This document shows, piece after piece, positions 59,487 to 64,000 of a DNA stretch of 64,000 nt. Positions within the stretch are counted from its first letter, which is position 1, and the number at the start of each line of letters is the position of its first letter. The notes beneath the pieces are model-generated. The model saw nothing but the letters and a program-made list of their open reading frames with translations, did not search any database and was not told the origin of the DNA. The position numbers and the translations under genes were made by a program. This DNA is from Dendrobium chrysotoxum (lineage: Eukaryota; Streptophyta; Magnoliopsida; Asparagales; Orchidaceae), in the NCBI GenBank assembly GCA_019925795.1, contig CM034307.1:62682864-62746863 (forward strand), read 5' to 3'.

Positions 59487-60393
59487 TAGAAGTTGACTAA
59501 CCGTGGCGCGGAACAGCAGCCGTGCAAGAGGCTACACGGCGGCGTATCGGCTTTGATCGCGGAGGCACTGGCGAGCATGGGGGCACAAGTGGCGTCCGGA
59601 TTCCGGCGGGTGGCCGGCGTCCAGCTCAGCATCAACCATCACCGGAGCGCAGCCGTCGGTGATCTCGTGTTCGCACGTGGAACCCCTGTCGAGGCTAGCA
59701 AGGCCATCCAGGTCTGTTCCATTTGATGCCATGATATGCAGGATGGAACGAGTAAGGGCTCAGGATGGTCACCCTGAAATTTTTTTACTTAGTAAAATAA
59801 ATATTTTTTACGCAGCTCACCTTAATCTCTTGGTTGTTGGGAGCTTTGGTGAATTTATCTTAATTGAGCTAAAAATTCTAAAAAAATATCTAAATTTTAA
59901 AAATAGAAAATTTATTTTTATCTAATATATAAAATTATGCATTTCACGATCTTATTTTATCCACACTAAAAAAAATAGGCTAATTTCACCCGTGATGATA
60001 TGTATATCTATATATCTCCCAACGGTTTTGTATTAACTCATAAATAAGAACCGAATTAGAGACTTTTAAATATTAGATTTCTTTCGTAAAGAGTTGAGGA
60101 ATCATTTTGATCATTATTTTCTTATTTGTTTCACTAATAATATTAATTGAAGAGTATTTTTGGAATATTTTTAAGACTATATGCCAAATTAGCTTTTATT
60201 AATAAAAAAATTTTAATTTATTTTGACATTTTTTCAGCAGGTGTGGGAAGTGTCCCTGTGGAAAATGAATGAGTCAACCATGAAAAAGGAAGTCCTCTTA
60301 TCAACATCAAAAGTTGTAATCTTATCAAATATGAACGTTCCTGAGATTGCCAAAAATGCTGTATCTGCTTTTAGAAAGTATGCCAAGTTGTAG
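59246..60393 (+). CDS. DHNAT: 1,4-dihydroxy-2-naphthoyl-CoA thioesterase (DHNAT), peroxisomal
   Basis: Exons 59246-59419, 59520-59711 and 60241-60393 give 172 residues; Arabidopsis DHNAT1/2 have about 156. The hotdog-fold core reads LDAPLHTIGFQIDVLSAVEV, LRVTDSCCQPCKRLHGGVSA with the HGG motif, LIAEALASMGAQVASGFRRV, INHHRSAAVGDLVFARGTPV, then KAIQVWEVSLWKM. It ends KYAKL; AKL is a type-1 peroxisomal targeting signal. Role by family: hydrolysis of DHNA-CoA in phylloquinone (vitamin K1) synthesis. The extra N-terminal residues are a Ser-Pro repeat, SPPSPPSPPSPP, from a (TCGCCGCCG)n run. Exons 1 and 2 are GC-rich. Exons 2 and 3 both start after CAGCAG, so a Gln may or may not be included at each junction; family alignment favours the later acceptor in both. 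The upstream DNA is transposon. Confidence 0.9.
59437..59483 (+). repeat. (CT)n microsatellite in DHNAT intron 1
   Basis: About 47 bases of alternating C and T, only 18 bases after the intron 1 donor. It makes up half of this 100-bp intron. Confidence 0.9.
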
Positions 60394-61130
60394 ATGGAAT
60401 CTCTCAATTTCCTTTTATCTTTTATTTGTTATTATTATTATTGAGCACCTTTTCTTAGATTTTTATGATATAAATAACATTGGTTATATAGTTTAGGTGC
60501 TTAGACCTTTGTAATTTTGATTTAAGAAAATAATTGCTTTGAAATTGGGCATGAGAGAAGCTCTATGATTTTTTGTTGTTGTTTGAAAGTAGAGAGCTCG
60601 AGATAATTCATTGTGTTCTTAAGTTTGTCCTTTGATCCCCTATTTATAGGTGGGAGGTAGAGATAATATTATACGAAAAGTTATATTAAAGCTACGTACA
60701 TGATTGATAGAATATGACATAATAAAATCTTGTTAATAATATGAGATAAGTAGGAAGATTTTTCAGGCGTAAAATGAGCTCACATATAGCTAGGGATTAG
60801 TTTGGTTTAGGGTTTTTGGCTCATAAGACTCAATCGGCAAGGATGAGGAAATCAACTATAGTCAATTCTATTGAATCAATAGTCGTCAAAAAAAAAAAAA
60901 TTTTTTTTTGGGTGATATCACACAATATTGAACTATCATCAATGTGATATAAAAATTGTACCCTACCAAATAGAAATCAAAGTTACAAGCAAGCTCAAGT
61001 TGATCATACTATGCTCATAAAACACTTACTAAGAGTGGAAGGTAATAATTATTGTTACTTATGCCAACATCATGAAAAGTGATGCAGTTGAAGAGTTTGA
61101 TTATAGCATTTGAAGCTAAAATTGAGATTT

Positions 61131-61243
61131 CATTTGGATAATTTTTTTAATGTTTTCTAAAGCAATTTTTTAGTACAGAAATTTTTTAACTAAAAAGCTG
61201 TTTTAGAAAATTATAAAAAAATTATCCCAAATGACGTGTGAAT
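61131..61243. mobile_element. Hairpin MITE, ~113 bp
   Basis: The arms TTTCATTTGGATAATTTTTT and, reversed from the right, CGTCATTTGGGATAATTTTT are inverted copies over about 45 bases, joined at an ACTAAAAAG loop. It resembles the MITE at 37058 in size and in the CATTTGG word, but no clear target duplication was found. Confidence 0.6.
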
Positions 61244-61454
61244 GGATACATGAATTTTGAGGGATAGCATTATGACATCTCAAATGAAATATATTCTAAA
61301 TCTTAATAAAATTTTAATAACTAATTGCAGACATGTTGAAACATCAATTGATCTAAACACAACTTTGAGAATATAGATAGAGAACTCTTTGACATAAAAA
61401 ATTATTTTAATTGCATCCAAATCCAAAAACAACACTAAAATTTTATCATTGTAA

Positions 61455-61820
61455 GTGGTGTAAATGAGTTGACCCAAACTCAAGTTGACTTTGATTACGC
61501 TTTATTAATTAATCATGTTCAAGCTTAATTTTATTAGATCAAGTTGGCTCATGAGCAATTATTCATAAAGAAAATAACTATGATTTAAATAATTATTATA
61601 ATAAAATAATAATAAAAATCACTTAATTAAAATGTGAAATATAATTTTCTAATATTTTAAAACTACTTAATATTTTTTAAATGAGTTGACTCATGAGCTA
61701 ACAAGTTGAGTTGGACTTGACATAAATTTGGCTGGTTAACTCATTGAGTTCATCTCCCGAGCTATTTATCAAGTTGAGTTTGAGCCAACTCACGAATCGA
61801 TTTGACTCACTCACACCCCT
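61455..61820. mobile_element. Degenerate terminal-inverted-repeat element, ~365 bp
   Basis: The left end GGTGTAAATGAGTTGACC and the reversed right end GGTGTGAGTGAGTCAAAT are similar, and both are followed by CAAACTCAAGTTGA/CAAACTCAACTTGA. The class is uncertain and no duplication was found. Confidence 0.4.
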
Positions 61821-62354
61821 AATTTTGAGTACGCAAGTCACAAGGTGAATTAAAAAAGAAAAAAGAAAAAAATGCAAACAATTCTTATAATGAACTCCCT
61901 GTATAATTCTGTAGTGTCAACAGTCACAAAAGACTAAACAAACTGATTAGTGTGCTGCAAATAATCTTGTAAATTTTATTTGAATTAAGCTCCATTCTTC
62001 CATTCTGGAGCTTTGGTTGCTTTTCAAGAATATATGAAAAATAAAACTTTGTGGTTCCTGATGAAGGATAAGCCAAATGATACATTCCAAGTTTTTCTTT
62101 AAAATATAATGATGCAAAACTCTGCATGCATTAATAGTTCAAAAAATCAAAACAAAAGGAAAATTTATCTGTAAAATTAGTTTAACAACAAAATAATATG
62201 AACACTCATAACAAAAATTTCTCCTCACTAATGATCATTACTGGGGGCTCATTCCTAACTAAATCAGCATTTATTACAAAATTTTTCTGCTTTATTTGTT
62301 TTACAGATCTCCTCCCTTTTGTTAAGGGAGCATAGATAGGAACCTCGAGAAACC

Positions 62355-63049
62355 TCAATAGAAATTTACCACTCCATCCACTGTAAAAGGTGGATCAATT
62401 TCTATCCTCACTGCTTTGCCTTCAGAATGTAATTGTGGTAATGCATTTGCATCCTTAGCGGAAGCTCCTGCTCCAGTCCAAATTGTAGCATGAGGCCATT
62501 CATTTTTAGAGCTGATCTTTTCGCCGTTGATGGATCCTATTCGTGCTTCGAGCGCAGCAAGGTTATCGGAAAATAGCAATGCGACGAACTCTACAGGAAC
62601 TTTCTGTTGCTGGTAAACAGCATAACTAGCAAGAGCTGTCACCCCATGACTCCTTTTGTGAGCCAAGGTCACATGAGCCTTGGTTAGATTATTCTCCAAT
62701 TCTTTGTCTTTAAGGAATTCTCGGACTTCAGATTCTTTATCAGCCAACTGAAAATAGTTGTTATGAATTAACATTACTTTTACCACATGTAATGATATTC
62801 TGAAAAATATATGTAGGAGTTCAAAAGACACAAATTTAGCCCAATAGATATCTAATAGTGTGAATCTTAACCTAATATGCATTGCTATACCTTCTCTAAC
62901 AGACTTCTAATCTCAAGCACAGGGAGTGTGACAGCTGCAAAAACAAGGTTGCCAAATCTCCTCTTCTCTGATTCTGGTGTTCTAACTCCCCCTTTTATGA
63001 CATCTTTGAGTTGTTCAATGACTTCCTTGACAGCTATGTCAAACGGAAC
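62355..63049 (-). CDS. RNL: Plant tRNA ligase, C-terminal cyclic phosphodiesterase domain (last two exons)
   Basis: Exons 63049-62891 and 62747-62355 (complement) join in phase 0 and end with TGA at 62355-62357. They encode 183 residues: VPFDIAVKEVIEQLKDVIKG, EKRRFGNLVFAAVTLPVLEI, then the first H-x-T, HVTLAHKRSHG, and the second, WPHATIWTGAGASAKDAN, and the end GKAVRIEIDPPFTVDGVVNFY. The paired HxT motifs are the catalytic residues of the 2H cyclic phosphodiesterase that opens 2',3'-cyclic phosphates. In plant RNL this domain follows the ligase and kinase domains and serves tRNA splicing and, with IRE1, bZIP60 mRNA splicing. The 5' exons lie beyond the right edge. Confidence 0.9.
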
Positions 63050-64000
63050 CTGGAAGATTAAAATTAAAAATTCATTAAAGCAACACGAGCTAAATCCTCA
63101 TCAAAGCTTAAGAAATTAAATGGAGTGACAAGACAAATGGCTTTTGGATCTGTTCCGCAGATTTTGCTTTTAAGTAGGTGATTTGGCTTATCATACTTTT
63201 TTAATTGCAAAAATTCTATGATGGTCATTCATCACATGATATGCATACAAGATGTGTTATTAATTTTGGCTAACTATATGTTCGTGAATTAATGCAAAAA
63301 TAAATAATGTACTCTCATTTCTATGGAATAAATATAATTGCCTTGCAAGTAATTTCTGTACACATATATATATATATATATATATTTGTGTGAGGTCTTC
63401 GAAGGAAGTAAGCAGGCTCGATATATATTTCGCAAGTTTTTGGACTCTCTAATGTGTGCAATATAACTATGCTTAGAGCTGTTGTTCATAATATACGGAG
63501 TCAGGGTAAGATATATGTGGCTCATTTTTGAGATGCGACTCAGCACTTGAGCTATATGTCTATTACTCTTTATGTGTGTGCGAGTGTTCATGGAAATTTG
63601 AAAGCTCCTTATTTTTTAAAACTAAGATATTTATCTGCCCGAAATGTTAAACTCATAAACTCAATCAACTGTTTTTCATATTTTCCAACAGGATAAGCTC
63701 CATAAAAGGAAGCCAATGTCAGATCAGAATTTCTATCATATGTACGAATAAATTGTTTTTTTTAATGTATTTGCAGCATGTCCTATAATCATCCTACTAG
63801 CGTGTGCGTCTTCTGTAGTGAGTAATCACTGCTTTTGTTCATTAAAAAAAGAATGCCATTATATTTCTGGATGAATTTATTTTTAAATCGTAGAAACAAG
63901 CCAGCTAGGAAAACTCTGATAGATGGAATATGGATTTGTTATTACATTGCGTCGTGATAGATGTCATAAACTCAACTTTTGTAACGTGGTACAGGCATCA
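63050..64000 (-). other. Intron of tRNA ligase, to the window edge
   Basis: Preceded in gene sense by further exons off the window. It contains a (TA)n run at 63365-63385. A minus-strand protein-like reading near 63660-63740 lacks splice sites and was not accepted as an exon. Confidence 0.55.

Larger units (their letters stand above)
60394..62354. other. Convergent intergenic region between DHNAT and tRNA ligase
   Basis: The two genes face each other across 1.96 kb of AT-rich DNA. It holds a hairpin MITE near 61131-61243, a second degenerate terminal-repeat element at 61455-61820, and an A/T palindrome (A13T11-like) near 60888-60910. No other gene seen. Confidence 0.6.

Noticed and set aside
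59173..59500. Alternative frames over DHNAT exon 1 and the (CT)n tract
   Set aside because: They run through the intron and give Leu-Ser or Glu-Arg repeats; only the frame from 59246 matches the thioesterase.
63655..63745. Minus-strand protein-like reading (ASFYGAYPVGKYEKQL) as a further tRNA ligase exon
   Set aside because: No usable acceptor precedes it and no donor follows in frame; I could not match it to the ligase family.

Overview
The window is nuclear DNA from a flowering plant. It holds spliced genes with GT-AG introns, plant-type RTE LINEs, Ty3/Gypsy LTR retrotransposons of two lineages, and several hairpin MITEs. The GC-rich first exons of the thioesterase gene next to AT-rich introns would suit a monocot, but the species cannot be fixed from sequence alone.

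Three host genes are visible. (1) Plus strand, 4710-37352: the C-terminal 215 residues of a Tat-SF1/CUS2-like splicing factor (the ELF9 family of plants). It has the end of RRM1 and a U2AF-homology motif in seven exons; the 5' exons are off the left edge. One of its introns is 30.3 kb long and splits the U2AF-homology motif. (2) Plus strand, 59246-60393: a complete three-exon gene for peroxisomal 1,4-dihydroxy-2-naphthoyl-CoA thioesterase (DHNAT) ending in the peroxisomal signal AKL. (3) Minus strand, 62355-63049: the last two exons of plant tRNA ligase (RNL), covering the cyclic phosphodiesterase domain; its 5' part runs off the right edge.

The rest is mostly nested transposons. The 30-kb intron holds a 1.24-kb Mutator-type foldback element with a 9-bp target duplication, a 2.6-kb inverted repeat of DUF247 pseudogenes, decayed Gypsy pieces, a young CRM-like Gypsy element (23237-28460, TSD AGGTC, three LTR mismatches, one amber codon in gag) and a 6.5-kb solo LTR of a Tat-type Gypsy element (28863-35376, TSD AGTGC). 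Between the splicing-factor gene and DHNAT, a 5'-truncated RTE LINE (40191-59202) was itself split by an 18-kb Tat-lineage Gypsy element (40462-58475, TSD TCAAC, 4-kb LTRs, decayed gag/PR/RT/RH/aRH/INT on the minus strand). The LINE tail ends about 44 bp before the DHNAT start codon, so DHNAT now has roughly 19 kb of transposon DNA where its upstream region used to be.

No wholly new system was found. The best leads are the transposon-rebuilt DHNAT 5' end, a conserved open frame inside the Tat LTR that looks like a captured gene fragment, the DUF247 hairpin locus inside a transcribed intron, and a dense array of W-boxes in the solo LTR. No tRNA, rRNA or CRISPR signals were seen.
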